Shown here: positions 8,882 through 20,700 of the stretch, in pieces
How positions within the stretch are numbered: the stretch's first letter is position 1
How the letters are laid out: each line of letters opens with the position of its first letter
NCBI RefSeq assembly: GCF_000022545.1
Contig: NC_012883.1
Location: 1,356,276 to 1,420,275 of the forward strand
Source: Thermococcus sibiricus MM 739
Lineage (GTDB): Archaea; Methanobacteriota_B; Thermococci; Thermococcales; Thermococcaceae
DNA length: 64,000 nt
Direction of reading: 5' to 3'
Notes under the pieces: model-generated
Seen by the model: the letters and a program-made list of their open reading frames with translations, nothing else
Told to the model about the DNA's origin: nothing
Databases searched by the model: none
Translations under genes and position numbers: made by a program

Positions 8882-9744
8882 CCTTCCAAACACATGATGC
8901 AAGGATTTTAGAGGTAAAAGAACTAACTCCAAGAGAAAAACTCTTCACTCTTCGCTTCGTTGATCCTGAAATCAACAGAAACTTCAAATACAAACCTGGA
9001 CAGTTTGTCATTGTCGATATTCGTGGCTTTGGAGAATTCCCAATTAGCCTATGCTCCACTCCCACCAGAGAAGGCTATTTCCAGCTCTGTGTTAGAAGGG
9101 TCGGCAGAATGACAAAATATATGCAAGAGCTCAAAGAAGGCGATATAGTTGGCATTAGAGGCCCTTATGGCAACGGCTTTCCAATGGAGAAGATGGAAGG
9201 CTCAACTTTGATTCTGGTTGCAGGCGGATTGGGAATGGCTCCTCTGAGATCTGTCCTCTGGTATGCCTTAGATACGGGGAAATATGAGAATATATACCTC
9301 TTCTACGGCACAAAGGCCTACGAGGATATCCTCTTCAGAGAAGAGGTGATCCACCTCCTTAAGCACGGTGAAGACATGAAATGTCACGTGAAACTTGCCT
9401 ATGAGGTGGAAAGTCCTTCATGTATATATCTAGAGAAGGGCTACTCACCAAGAGTTTGTAAGGGAGTTGTCACGGATCTCTTTAGAGGAGAAAACTTTGA
9501 TGTAGAAAATACATATGCTTTGATATGTGGTCCTCCAGTGATGTATAAGTTTGTCATCAAGGAGCTCTTAGACAGAAAGTTATCTCCAGGGAGAATTTAC
9601 ATGACTCTTGAAAGGAGAATGCGTTGTGGAGTCGGCAAATGCGGGCACTGCATCGTTGGAACGAGCACCTCAATTAAGTACGTGTGCAAAGATGGTCCTG
9701 TCTTCACTTATTGGGATGCACTTTCAACTAGGGGGCTGATATGA
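8878..9744 (+). CDS. shyC: Sulfhydrogenase gamma subunit, FAD/NAD(P)H oxidoreductase
   Basis: A 288-residue ferredoxin-NADP reductase-like subunit that exchanges electrons with NAD(P)H. It shows the FNR-type fold: the beta-barrel with YKPGQFVIVD (about 37-46), the flavin/pyrimidine motif GGLGMAPLRSVL (about 116-127), a CGPPVMYKFV nucleotide-site motif (about 218-227) and a C-terminal [2Fe-2S] motif RRMRCGVGKCGHC (about 242-254). Related to dihydroorotate dehydrogenase electron-transfer subunit PyrK and AsrB. Overlaps both neighbours by four bases, so translation is probably coupled. Confidence 0.92.
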   Translation: MTFQTHDARILEVKELTPREKLFTLRFVDPEINRNFKYKPGQFVIVDIRGFGEFPISLCSTPTREGYFQLCVRRVGRMTKYMQELKEGDIVGIRGPYGNGFPMEKMEGSTLILVAGGLGMAPLRSVLWYALDTGKYENIYLFYGTKAYEDILFREEVIHLLKHGEDMKCHVKLAYEVESPSCIYLEKGYSPRVCKGVVTDLFRGENFDVENTYALICGPPVMYKFVIKELLDRKLSPGRIYMTLERRMRCGVGKCGHCIVGTSTSIKYVCKDGPVFTYWDALSTRGLI

Positions 9745-10481
9745 TGCTTAAGCTTGGTGTTTTTGAGCTGACCGATTGTGGGGGCTGTGCACTTAATATC
9801 CTCTTCCTCTATGAAAAACTCTTTGACTTGCTTGAGTTCTATGAAATAAAAGAGTTCCACATGGCATCGAGCTTTAAAGAACACGACACCTTAGATATTG
9901 CGATAGTAACAGGAAGTGTCTCAACTCAGAGGGATCTTGACTTGCTCCACTATGCGAGGAACCATTCTAACTACCTCATTGCATTGGGAACATGTGCTAC
10001 TCATGGGGATGTTCAAGCAAGTGTCGAGGGGAAAATTAGAGATAAGCTTGAAAAAGTCTACGGCACGAAAGCAAACCCCATGAAAGCTTTGGATTCAACT
10101 CCAATAGTTCAACATGTTGCCGTTGACTATGCTATGCCGGGTTGCCCTTATGATAAGGATGAGATTTATCAGGTTCTCATGAATCTGGCCAAAGGGATTG
10201 AACCACCAACAAAGGACTATCCATTATGTGTAGAGTGCAAACTCAATGAATACGAGTGTGTTCTTGTCAAGAGGGGCATTCCCTGTTTAGGTCCGATAAC
10301 ACTCGGGGGATGCAATGCCATATGCGTAAAATCCCAGCTTGGGTGTATTGGATGCAGAGGGCCCATACCAAAGGAAGCCAACCCTGCGAGTGAGTTCGAA
10401 ATTCTCAAGGAGCTTGGCTACGATGAAGAGTACCTCCGGAGGAAGTTCAAAACTTTTGCACGGGGTGAGCTAAGATGGTGA
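9741..10481 (+). CDS. shyD: Sulfhydrogenase delta subunit, NiFe hydrogenase small subunit
   Basis: The 246-residue small subunit relays electrons through Fe-S clusters next to the NiFe site. The proximal-cluster cysteines begin with FELTDCGGCALN (about 8-19), followed by GTCATHGD (about 93-100) and PGCPYDKDE (about 135-143). A C-terminal cysteine-rich part (CVECKLNEYEC, CLGPITLGGCNAIC, CIGCRGP) binds further clusters. The FELTDCGGC type of N-terminus resembles hydrogenase II of P. furiosus rather than hydrogenase I, from family memory. The start overlaps the shyC stop (ATGA); the next codon is also ATG and could be used. Confidence 0.9.
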   Translation: MMLKLGVFELTDCGGCALNILFLYEKLFDLLEFYEIKEFHMASSFKEHDTLDIAIVTGSVSTQRDLDLLHYARNHSNYLIALGTCATHGDVQASVEGKIRDKLEKVYGTKANPMKALDSTPIVQHVAVDYAMPGCPYDKDEIYQVLMNLAKGIEPPTKDYPLCVECKLNEYECVLVKRGIPCLGPITLGGCNAICVKSQLGCIGCRGPIPKEANPASEFEILKELGYDEEYLRRKFKTFARGELRW

Positions 10482-11725
10482 ACATTGAGATCGAGGCCTT
10501 TACAAGGGTTGAAGGAAATGGTGGAGCAGAAATCCTCATTGAAAACGGAGAAGTGAAGGATGTTAAGGTGAAAATATTCGAAGGTCCCAGATTCTTTGAG
10601 CTTCTAACACTTGGCAGGCACTACTGGGATGTGCCTGACTTAGAGGCGAGAATATGTGCTATATGCTACCTATCCCATAGTGTCGCCTCGGTTCTTGGAA
10701 TAGAGCGGGCCTTAGGCGTTAATGTTCCAGAAGAGATAACACTACTAAGAGAGCTTGGTCTTCTTGGAGAGCTAATCGAGAGTCATGCACTACACCTTTA
10801 TCTCCTCGTTGCCCCAGACCTCTTCGGCTATGCAGATGCTATAAGAATGGCCAGCAAGCATGGAGAAGTCGTCAAAGAAGGAATCACTATCAAAGCATTT
10901 GGTAATTATATCCGTGAACTTCTCGGTGGTAGGGAGATCCACGGCATAAATATCAAACCTGGTGGATTTGGACGATACCCAACAATTGAAGAACTGGAAC
11001 AGATAGAAAGCCAGTGTGAAGCACTTCTGAGACCTGCAAGAAGAGTCGTGAATATATTTGCAGAACAAGAACCATTGGGAGCTACGGTACAGCACTACAT
11101 TGCCACCAACGAATATTTATACGGAGATAAACTGATTGCAGAGGACGGGGAGAAGTTTGATTATCTTGAGCATATCGAAGAGAAAACACTCCCCTACAGC
11201 TTTGCAAAACAAAGCCGATACAAGGGGAATATATTTATGGTCGGGGCCCTTCCCAGAGTAATGCTAAAGCATGACATGCTCACTCCAATGGCAAAGCACT
11301 TTTATGAAGAACACAAAGAGAAACTTGCAAGCGGTTATGTAAGCTTTAACAATCTGGCCCAAGCTATAGAACTTTTATATGCTCTCGAAAAAGCAAAAGA
11401 AGTTGCAAAAACACTATTAGACAAGGGCATTGAAGGAGAAAATGTCCCAATTGAACCCCAAGAGGGGGAGGGGATAGGATATGTAGAAGCTCCGAGAGGA
11501 GTGCTAGTGCACCACTACAGAATAGACGAAAAGGGGAATATAGCGTATTCCAATATAATAACGCCTACAGCCTTCAATCACGGCATTATGGAGCTCAGCC
11601 TTTACGAAGAGGCTAGGAAAAGATATGGAAGCTCAGATGAAACGACATTTCTACAGAAGCTGGAGGAGACCGTGAGGGCATTTGACCCGTGCATCTCCTG
11701 TTCTGTGCACATTGTTAGGCTTTGA
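10475..11725 (+). CDS. shyA: Sulfhydrogenase alpha subunit, NiFe catalytic subunit
   Basis: The 416-residue large subunit carries the NiFe site for reversible H2 oxidation and sulfur reduction. The N-terminal nickel motif reads RICAICYLSH (about 60-69), with Ala instead of the usual Gly between the cysteines. The C-terminal motif is DPCISCSVH, followed by only four residues (IVRL); this short tail is presumably removed by a maturation protease after the histidine, as known for Pyrococcus enzymes. GGGGTGAG precedes the ATG. It is the last gene of the operon, followed by a T-rich tract. Confidence 0.93.
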   Translation: MVNIEIEAFTRVEGNGGAEILIENGEVKDVKVKIFEGPRFFELLTLGRHYWDVPDLEARICAICYLSHSVASVLGIERALGVNVPEEITLLRELGLLGELIESHALHLYLLVAPDLFGYADAIRMASKHGEVVKEGITIKAFGNYIRELLGGREIHGINIKPGGFGRYPTIEELEQIESQCEALLRPARRVVNIFAEQEPLGATVQHYIATNEYLYGDKLIAEDGEKFDYLEHIEEKTLPYSFAKQSRYKGNIFMVGALPRVMLKHDMLTPMAKHFYEEHKEKLASGYVSFNNLAQAIELLYALEKAKEVAKTLLDKGIEGENVPIEPQEGEGIGYVEAPRGVLVHHYRIDEKGNIAYSNIITPTAFNHGIMELSLYEEARKRYGSSDETTFLQKLEETVRAFDPCISCSVHIVRL

Positions 11726-11726
11726 T

Positions 11727-11742
11727 TCTTTTATTTTTTAAT
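11727..11742 (+). terminator. T-rich terminator after the sulfhydrogenase operon
   Basis: The bases after the shyA stop include TTCTTTTATTTTTTAA, a T-rich tract suited to archaeal termination. A TATA-like element (AAGTTATATGTG, about 11749-11760) follows for the next operon. Confidence 0.4.
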
Positions 11743-11792
11743 CCAAAAAAGTTATATGTGTTGAGTTTACTACTGGATTATGGGGTGAGAGT

Positions 11793-12464
11793 GTGGAATC
11801 TCTTGAGGATGTCTTTAAACTCGTTGATAAAATAAAGTTTGGAGAAACTGTTCTTGTTGAGTATTATCACTCATTTATCCCCGAGATTACAACTCTTGGA
11901 CTTTTATATTATGGAAGAACAAGGGGATTGCCCGTTATAATCGATGATAACTTCGATTTTCTCTACATTATCCAGAAGCACCTTGAATTTGTCGGAATTG
12001 ATGAAGACTTTGGAGACGCTCTTGTCGTTAAAACTGGTGGAAAAAGGGACGTTGGAAACGTTGTTGCGAAATTGAAGTTTTCTGGTGAACCAATTATATA
12101 CATGAGAAACTACGAAGAATCTTCAAAAGCAACTTTTTCAAAGGTTGAAAAGTCCATAAACATTGTACTCGGTCTTGAAAGACTATTTTCATTTGTTTCA
12201 TCAATATCGGAATTCTACACCTTTGTTATTGCAATTCAATCTTTTCTTGGAAATGAAAAAAGGAAATCCTTCTATTTGGTCAATAAGGAGATTGCATCTT
12301 CAATTCCCTTTAATCCCCTTCCAGAGCTTGAAAGAATTGCAAGCACTGTAATTGAAGGTGTTCCAACCCCTACAAGCGGTGTTTTTACTTTCAAAAAAAC
12401 CACAAGTTTGAATTTGCTTGGAAAGAAAATTGAAATCCCTATTGGGGTGATAAGATGGAAATGA
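11793..12464 (+). CDS. DUF257 family protein, first copy
   Basis: A 223-residue protein of the Thermococcales-restricted DUF257 family; no biochemical function is known to me. Visible features are an acidic motif VIIDDNFDFLYIIQKHLEFVGI (quoted in part: VIIDDNFDFL, about 49-58), KTGGKRDVGNV (about 80-90) and an alpha/beta pattern suggestive of a RecA/KaiC-like fold without a Walker A motif. It starts with GTG four bases after GGGGTGAG. It is paralogous to the next gene, whose start overlaps its end by ten bases; the pair follows the hydrogenase operon and is separated from it by its own promoter-like sequence. Confidence 0.75.
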   Translation: MESLEDVFKLVDKIKFGETVLVEYYHSFIPEITTLGLLYYGRTRGLPVIIDDNFDFLYIIQKHLEFVGIDEDFGDALVVKTGGKRDVGNVVAKLKFSGEPIIYMRNYEESSKATFSKVEKSINIVLGLERLFSFVSSISEFYTFVIAIQSFLGNEKRKSFYLVNKEIASSIPFNPLPELERIASTVIEGVPTPTSGVFTFKKTTSLNLLGKKIEIPIGVIRWK

Positions 12465-13126
12465 GAAAGGAAATGCTTTTTGATGTGATGGATAAAACTC
12501 CCTTTGGCGATTTGGTCCTCATTGAGGACGAGACCTCTTACGGCTCGGTTTTGGTAGCATACGCTCTTTTGAGATACGCCCGTGAAAGGGGAATGAAAAT
12601 AATGATTGACGACATTTTAGACTCTCTTTTTCTGGTAAAAAAGCATCTTGAATTCTTTGGTATTCGGGAGGATTTTTCCAATGCTATTGTTATCAAAACT
12701 GGAGGAAAGATGGATGTTGGGAATGTGATTAGAAAAATCCCCTTGGAACCAGAGTTGGTGATATATTTAAGCAGGTATGAGAGCTTGATAAACGAAATCT
12801 TTTCTATAGGCGAGTATATTAACATAATTCTCAACCCTGAGAGGCTTTTTGCTTTTGTGGAGAAACCAACCGAGTTATATATGGTAATAAACTTCATTCA
12901 AGGATTCTTAGGGAACAAGAGCAGAAAGGCATTCTACATAATAGACAAAAACATTGCTTCAACTCTCAAGTTTAATCCAATCCCCGAGTTAGAAGGAATA
13001 GCAACAACGGTGGCATATATCAGAGGAGAAAATGGGAAAGGAAAGGTCACTTTCGGGAAAACCCCCTTTATAGAGCTCTTAGACAGGGAGTTTGAAATCT
13101 CCCTTGAAAAGGTGCTCCAGTGGTGA
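12455..13126 (+). CDS. DUF257 family protein, second copy
   Basis: A 223-residue tandem paralog of the preceding gene, sharing IIDDILDSLFLVKKHLEF (about 48-65, compare the first copy), KTGGKMDVGNV and the C-terminal NPIPELEGIAT / NPLPELERIAS segment. The equal length and unbroken motifs suggest that both copies are functional and possibly form a heterodimer; this is inference. The ATG follows GGGGTGATAAG. The next gene begins three bases after its stop, so three genes probably form one transcript. Confidence 0.75.
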   Translation: MEMRKEMLFDVMDKTPFGDLVLIEDETSYGSVLVAYALLRYARERGMKIMIDDILDSLFLVKKHLEFFGIREDFSNAIVIKTGGKMDVGNVIRKIPLEPELVIYLSRYESLINEIFSIGEYINIILNPERLFAFVEKPTELYMVINFIQGFLGNKSRKAFYIIDKNIASTLKFNPIPELEGIATTVAYIRGENGKGKVTFGKTPFIELLDREFEISLEKVLQW

Positions 13127-13128
13127 AC

Positions 13129-13437
13129 ATGGGACTCTTTGATGTTTTCAAAAAGAGAGAAAAGGAAGTTCAGATATTTTCAAGAAAATCTGTGGGAAAG
13201 TTTAAAGTAGAAAAGACTTTTAAGATCTTCGGCAAAGAAGTTCTGGTTGGAGAGGTCATCGAGGGAGTTATCTACCCGGGTTATAAAATAAAGGGAGAAC
13301 GGGCCGCACTTATAAGAGAAATACAGAGAGACAGACAGGAGGTTGATTTTGCCCTCGAATATGATAAAGTTGCTCTTGTTTTAGATGGCAAGCTTAACCC
13401 AAAAGTCGGGGAGATTCTTGAAGTCTACCAATCCTAA
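13129..13437 (+). CDS. Small beta-barrel protein, Pbp11-like putative tRNA-binding
   Basis: A 102-residue basic protein. The core (KFKVEKTFKIFGKEVLVGEVIEGVIYPG, from about residue 25) matches the domain II barrel of translational GTPases such as EF-Tu, with EVIEGVIYPGYKIKG resembling the turn of that fold, followed by IREIQRDRQEVDFALEYDKVAL. Thermococcales proteins of this kind have been called Pbp11 and described as tRNA-binding; I recall the name from annotation and cannot verify it here. The ATG at 13129 follows GGTG by three bases; GTG codons just upstream are less likely. Confidence 0.6.
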   Translation: MGLFDVFKKREKEVQIFSRKSVGKFKVEKTFKIFGKEVLVGEVIEGVIYPGYKIKGERAALIREIQRDRQEVDFALEYDKVALVLDGKLNPKVGEILEVYQS

Positions 13438-13479
13438 GGGCTTTTAAACTATCTGGCTTACACTTTTTTGGTGGTAGCG

Positions 13480-14325
13480 ATGATAATATTCGATAACCAT
13501 TTTCACGTTGATCCATTTAAGGGGCTCTTCTTGGAGGCGGTAAAACAGTTCCACAGGGCTGGGGGGACACATTTAAACATTGTTTATAAAAGTGCCCACG
13601 ATTACGGCTTTAATGGAGCCAGAGCAGAGGACTTCATGAAGGCCATGAATTTTCACATCGAGTTGGTCGAAAAGATAAACAGAGAAACCTCAGTTAAAGC
13701 TTTTGCCGTGATTGGGGTACATCCGGCGGAATTTGCATATCTAGCTGAAAAGAAAGGTGTCGAATATGCAAAAAATGAGGTTATGAAAGCCTTGGATTAT
13801 GCGCAAAAACTATGTTTTGAGAAAAAGGCCATAGCGATTGGGGAAATAGGGAGACCACATTATGAAGTCAGCAAAGAAATATGGAATGAGAGCATAGAAC
13901 TCATGAAATATGGGATGGAATTGGCCAAAGAAGCTGATTGTGCTGTCCAACTCCATACAGAAAGCTTTAATGAGGAAAAGTTTAGAGAACTTGGCGAGAT
14001 AGTCAAAAAGGTGGGAATAAAGCCTTATAAAGTTGTAAAGCACTATTCTCCTCCACTAATAAAAGTAGCAGAGGAAGTTGGCGTGTTTCCCTCAATTCTA
14101 GCAAGTAAAAAGGCCTTAATAGAGGCACTTATGCAGGGTGACAGGTTTCTAATGGAAACCGATTACATAGACGATAAACAAAGGCCCGGAGCAGTTCTTG
14201 GACCCAAAACTGTGCCAAAAAGGACTTTAGCATTTATTCAGCAGGGACTAATGAGTGAAGAAACTGCTCACAAAATCCACGTGGAGAATCCAAAAAATGT
14301 TTATGGGGTGGAGATTGAAGAGTAA
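13480..14325 (+). CDS. TatD-related metal-dependent hydrolase
   Basis: A 281-residue TIM-barrel hydrolase of the TatD/amidohydrolase group. Metal-ligand motifs are visible: DNHFHVD (residues 4-10), AIGEIGRPH (about 121-129, the Glu ligand), QLHTES (about 154-159), VKHYSPP (about 185-191) and METDYIDD (about 224-231). TatD proteins are often 3'-5' exonucleases, but archaeal relatives are diverse, so the substrate is uncertain. The ATG at 13480 lies six bases after GGTGG. A TTTTAAACTAT element around 13442-13452 may be its TATA box. Confidence 0.8.
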   Translation: MIIFDNHFHVDPFKGLFLEAVKQFHRAGGTHLNIVYKSAHDYGFNGARAEDFMKAMNFHIELVEKINRETSVKAFAVIGVHPAEFAYLAEKKGVEYAKNEVMKALDYAQKLCFEKKAIAIGEIGRPHYEVSKEIWNESIELMKYGMELAKEADCAVQLHTESFNEEKFRELGEIVKKVGIKPYKVVKHYSPPLIKVAEEVGVFPSILASKKALIEALMQGDRFLMETDYIDDKQRPGAVLGPKTVPKRTLAFIQQGLMSEETAHKIHVENPKNVYGVEIEE

Positions 14326-14326
14326 C

Positions 14327-16544
<2,218 letters not shown>

Positions 16545-16580
16545 GATATTTCCTAGGGCCTTGTTTCTTATATTCTTTTT

Positions 16581-17093
16581 TTAGATACTCATGAAACCTA
16601 AAGGCTCACCAGTATCAAGATTCACTATTTTTACTTCTCTTTTTCTTGTATCAAGAAGTGCTACACTCTTTACACCGCTTACATACCCGCAGACTTCACC
16701 TGGATTAAGAACTATGCTCCGTCCCCTTTCCCTAATTTCATACTTATGTGTATGGCCTCTGATAACAACATCATAAAGCTGACTCTTAGCAAATGCCTCT
16801 ACTATTTTCTCATTTGTACCGTGAAGAACAACTATTCTGAGGCCATCAACTTCTAATTCCAATATCTCGTCCTCTACTCCTACCGTGTTTTTTAGTCCCT
16901 CTTTCTCCCCGTCGTTGTTACCAAAAACACCTCTCAATGGTGCTTTGAGCTTTGAAAATTCCTTTTTTACAAACGGAGCAACGTAATCGCCTGCATGAAT
17001 CACCAAATCTACATTTTCACTGTTAAAAAACTCAATTGCCTTTGAAATTGCTGGTAGATTGTCGTGAGTGTCGCTCATTATTCCTATCAGCAT
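16581..17093 (-). CDS. MJ0936/YfcE-type metallophosphodiesterase
   Basis: A 170-residue calcineurin-like phosphoesterase. All metal-binding motifs are visible: SDTHDN (8-13), HAGDYV (about 36-41), GNNDGE (about 59-64), VLHGTNE (about 94-100) and RGHTHKYE (about 117-124). Relatives such as MJ0936 hydrolyse phosphodiesters in vitro; the physiological substrate is unknown. It is the first gene of the operon with the AAA+-remnant protein and rtcA, 36 bases upstream of the former, which would fit processing of cyclic phosphates at RNA ends, though this is inference. Confidence 0.85.
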   Translation of the reverse strand: MLIGIMSDTHDNLPAISKAIEFFNSENVDLVIHAGDYVAPFVKKEFSKLKAPLRGVFGNNDGEKEGLKNTVGVEDEILELEVDGLRIVVLHGTNEKIVEAFAKSQLYDVVIRGHTHKYEIRERGRSIVLNPGEVCGYVSGVKSVALLDTRKREVKIVNLDTGEPLGFMSI

Positions 17094-17205
17094 ACTATCA
17101 CCTCTGATATACCCAAGAAGAAGGGGTTTATATTTTTATTCATTGGGCTAAAGCTTAAGAAGTTCACAACTCCAATATTCTATTGCACAGTATGGGTGAG
17201 ATAAC

Positions 17206-17700
17206 ATGTTGATGGGAAGGACTTTCATTCCAGTGAAGGTATTAAGGTCATTCAAAACATGGAAACCCGGAGATATGATATTATTAGAAGATTGGAAGGC
17301 TAAAGAGCTCTGGGAAAGTGGAATAGTGGAAATTATCGATGAAAGTGAAAAAATAATTAGTGAACTTGATCAAGTGATTGCTGAAGAACGGGCCAATGAA
17401 CCAATAATGCCTCTCCCCACAGGCCTTTATTCAAGAGCTGAGTTTTATATATATTACCTGGAGAACTACGTGAGGAAAAAGACGGAGATAGAGATAGACG
17501 TACTCAACGCTAAGATGACAAAACTCTCAAATCTTAAGAAGAAATATGAACACCTAAAGAAGCTCAGGTTCAAAAAGATACTCAACGCGATAATGTTTCG
17601 TCCGGGGAGTCTAGAGATTTTAAACAGACTCGCACCTGAGGAAAAGAAGATTTATCTTCAGATTTCTCAAATAAGGAATGAATGGTTAGGTGAGAGCTAA
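17206..17700 (+). CDS. gins23: GINS23 subunit of the replicative helicase complex
   Basis: A 164-residue archaeal GINS protein in which the small B domain precedes the helical A domain, as in the Psf2/Psf3-type (GINS23) subunits. N-terminal IPVKVLRSFKTWKPGDMILLEDWKAKELW has the B-domain pattern, and MPLPTGLYSRAEFYIYYLENY the A-domain entry (residues about 67-87). GINS binds MCM and stimulates its helicase; the MCM gene follows immediately, with start and stop overlapping by one base, the arrangement also known in Pyrococcus. GGGTGAG lies five bases before the ATG. Confidence 0.85.
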   Translation: MLMGRTFIPVKVLRSFKTWKPGDMILLEDWKAKELWESGIVEIIDESEKIISELDQVIAEERANEPIMPLPTGLYSRAEFYIYYLENYVRKKTEIEIDVLNAKMTKLSNLKKKYEHLKKLRFKKILNAIMFRPGSLEILNRLAPEEKKIYLQISQIRNEWLGES

Positions 17701-20700
17701 TGGATAAACAAGACATGATTGAACGGTTCGTAAAGTTTTTGAAAGATTACACAGACGACGAAGGGAATAGGGTGTATTTGAATAAAATAAGGGATATTCT
17801 TACTGTCACCCCTAAAAGATCTATAACTATTAGCTGGGAGCACCTGAACGCCTTTGATCCAGAGCTAGCTGAAGAACTCACCACAACCCCGGAGGAAGTT
17901 ATTTCAGCTGCCGAAGATGCCATTCAAATAGTTCTTCAAGAGGAATTTTTTAGAAAAGAACTATTTAAAATCCATGCCCGCTTTTTTGAGTTGCCAAAAA
18001 CATACCTTGTAAAAGAACTAGGAAGTGAGCATATAAACAAGCTCATCCAGGTGGAAGGGATAATAACAAGAATCACCGAGGTAAAGCCATTTGTTTCAAG
18101 AGCAGTTTATCTGTGTAAAGACTGTGGTCATGAAATGGTTCGACTCCAAAAACCTTTTGCCAGCCTTATAAAGCCCAATAAATGCGAAAATTGTGGTAGC
18201 AGGAATGTGGAGCTGGATGTAGATAAAAGTACTTTTCTTAATTTCCAAAGTTTTAGACTTCAGGATAGGCCCGAAAGCCTTAGAGGAGGCCAAATGCCAC
18301 GTTTTGTTGATGTTATTCTTTTAGACGATCTTGTTGACATTGCACTCCCTGGAGATAGAGTTATTATCACTGGAGTTCTGAGAGTCGTTCTTGAACAGAA
18401 AGATAAGCGGCCAATATTTAGGAAGATAATTGAGGCCAACTATATAGAACAGTTAAGCAAAGAAATAGAAGAGCTTGAAATAACTCCTGAAGATGAACAA
18501 AAAATCAAGGAACTAGCAAAGAGAAAAGATGTTGTGGATGTTATAGTGGAGTCTATTGCACCCGCAATATATGGAATGAAAAAAGAAAAACTTGGCATTG
18601 CTCTCGCTTTATTTGGGGGAAGGACTCAACAACTCCCTGATGGCACTAGGTTGAGAGGAGAAAGTCATATTTTGCTCGTAGGAGATCCTGGAGTAGCTAA
18701 ATGTGTAGAATATAACACCAATGTATTATTAGCCGATGGAAGTATTGAAAAAATCGGTAAAATAGTGGAAGAAGCCATCAAAAGAGCAGAAGAAAATGGC
18801 ACTCTTGGGAAAGTAGATGATGGATTCTATGCACCAATCAATCTGTCAATTTTCGCTTTAGATACTAGAACTTTAAAGGTTACAAAAGCTAGAGCAAACA
18901 TTGCATGGAAACGAAAAACACCGGGAAAGATGTTTATAGTTAAAACCAAAACAGGAAAAGAAATAAAAGTTACGCCAACTCACCCCTTCTTTACGTTTGA
19001 AAACGGAGAATTCAAAACAAGAAGTGCTAAGGACTTAACCGCTGAAGATCTAATTGCAGTACCAAGAGGGTTTCATCACTTTGGAGAAGAGCAATCTTTG
19101 AATAGTGATGCTTTGCCATCTCTAGGGAATGTTCTGCGAGAGATAAGAGAAGTCTTGGGCCTTTCTCAATTTGAGGTCGGTATAAATCCCTCAACTTATC
19201 TCCATTATGAGAGAAACGAGGAAAGACCCACCAGAGAGCACCTTATGAAAATAGTTGAAACATTTGAAAGAGTAGCGATTAGCGAAAAGATTGATGAAGC
19301 CGTTATAAGAAAAATAGAGCTCTTAAAACTTCTTGCAAACTCAGACATCTTCTGGGATGGGATTGAGGATATCAAAGTTTATACACCAAAGGATGAATGG
19401 GTTTACGACCTTCAAGTTCCAGAGCACCACAACTTCATAGCTAACGATATTTTTGTCCACAACAGCCAGCTGCTCCGCTATGTATCGAATTTAGCACCAA
19501 GAGCCATTTACACAAGTGGTAAGAGCAGCTCGGCCGCAGGTTTGTGTGTTGCACCTGAAAGCATAATTGAAACAAATCTGGGCAGTTTTAGGATCGGAAA
19601 CCTTGTAGAAAAGGTAATTCCTCATAAAGTCGAAGAATATGAGAGTGTAGATGCTGAAAAACTTGGGCTTGCAGTAAAAACTCAGAATGGATATCAAAAA
19701 GTCTTGAAACTTTGGAAATTAAAAGCCCCAGAAAAGCTCGTGCGTATAACCACTTCCAACGGTGCTAGCATTATTGTTACTCCAGAAACAAAACTTTTAA
19801 CCCCCTCAGGATGGGTCCCTGCTGAAAAACTCAAGGGAGAAGTTCTCACAGTTGCTGGCCCACAATCTGTCTCAGTTGAGCTCATTCAAAGTCCCTACGA
19901 ATACGTCTATGATCTTACAGTAGAAAACTCACACAGCTTTATTGCGAATGGTTTTATAGTCCATAATACTGCCGCTGCTGTCCGCGATGAATTAACTGGT
20001 TCTTGGGTTTTAGAGGCGGGAGTTCTTGTCTTAGCCGATATGGGTGTCGCTCTTATTGACGAGATCGACAAAATGAGCGATAGGGATAGGAGCTCTATAC
20101 ATGAGGCACTTGAGCAGCAGACGGTTAGTATCTCCAAAGCGGGAATTACGGCAACTTTAAACGCAAGAACTACCGTTATAGCTGCTGCTAATCCAAAATA
20201 TGGAAGGTTTAATAGAATGAAATCCCTTCCGGAGCAGCTCGACCTCCCTCCAACGCTATTAAGCAGATTCGACCTCATTTTTGTCCTTCTTGATGAACCG
20301 GACGAAAAGTTTGATTCCGAAGTAGCCGAGCATATTTTAAAAGTCAGAAAGGGAGGAACTGAGGAAATCATTCCAAAGGTCCCATATGACCTCCTTAAAA
20401 AGTACATAGCATATGCTAGGAAGAACATTCATCCCACTCTGACTAGAGAGGCCATGGAAGAGATAAAGAGGTACTACATAAGAATGAGAAAAACTATAGG
20501 GAAAGGGGCTGAAAATGAGGGTATTAAGCCCATACCAATCACTCCTAGGCAGTTGGAGGCCCTTATAAGGCTTAGCGAAGCCCACGCGCGCATGAGGCTA
20601 AGTGAGGTAATTACGAGAGAAGATGCAAAGGTAGCCATAGAACTGGTGGAATATACACTAAGGAAAACCGCAATAGATGAAGAAGGGAATATCGACGTTA

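Noticed and set aside
10655-10690. Ala instead of Gly in the NiFe motif RICAIC of the sulfhydrogenase alpha subunit as a sign of inactivity
   Set aside because: All four nickel-ligand cysteines and the histidine are present, and the variant appears normal for SHII-type subunits.
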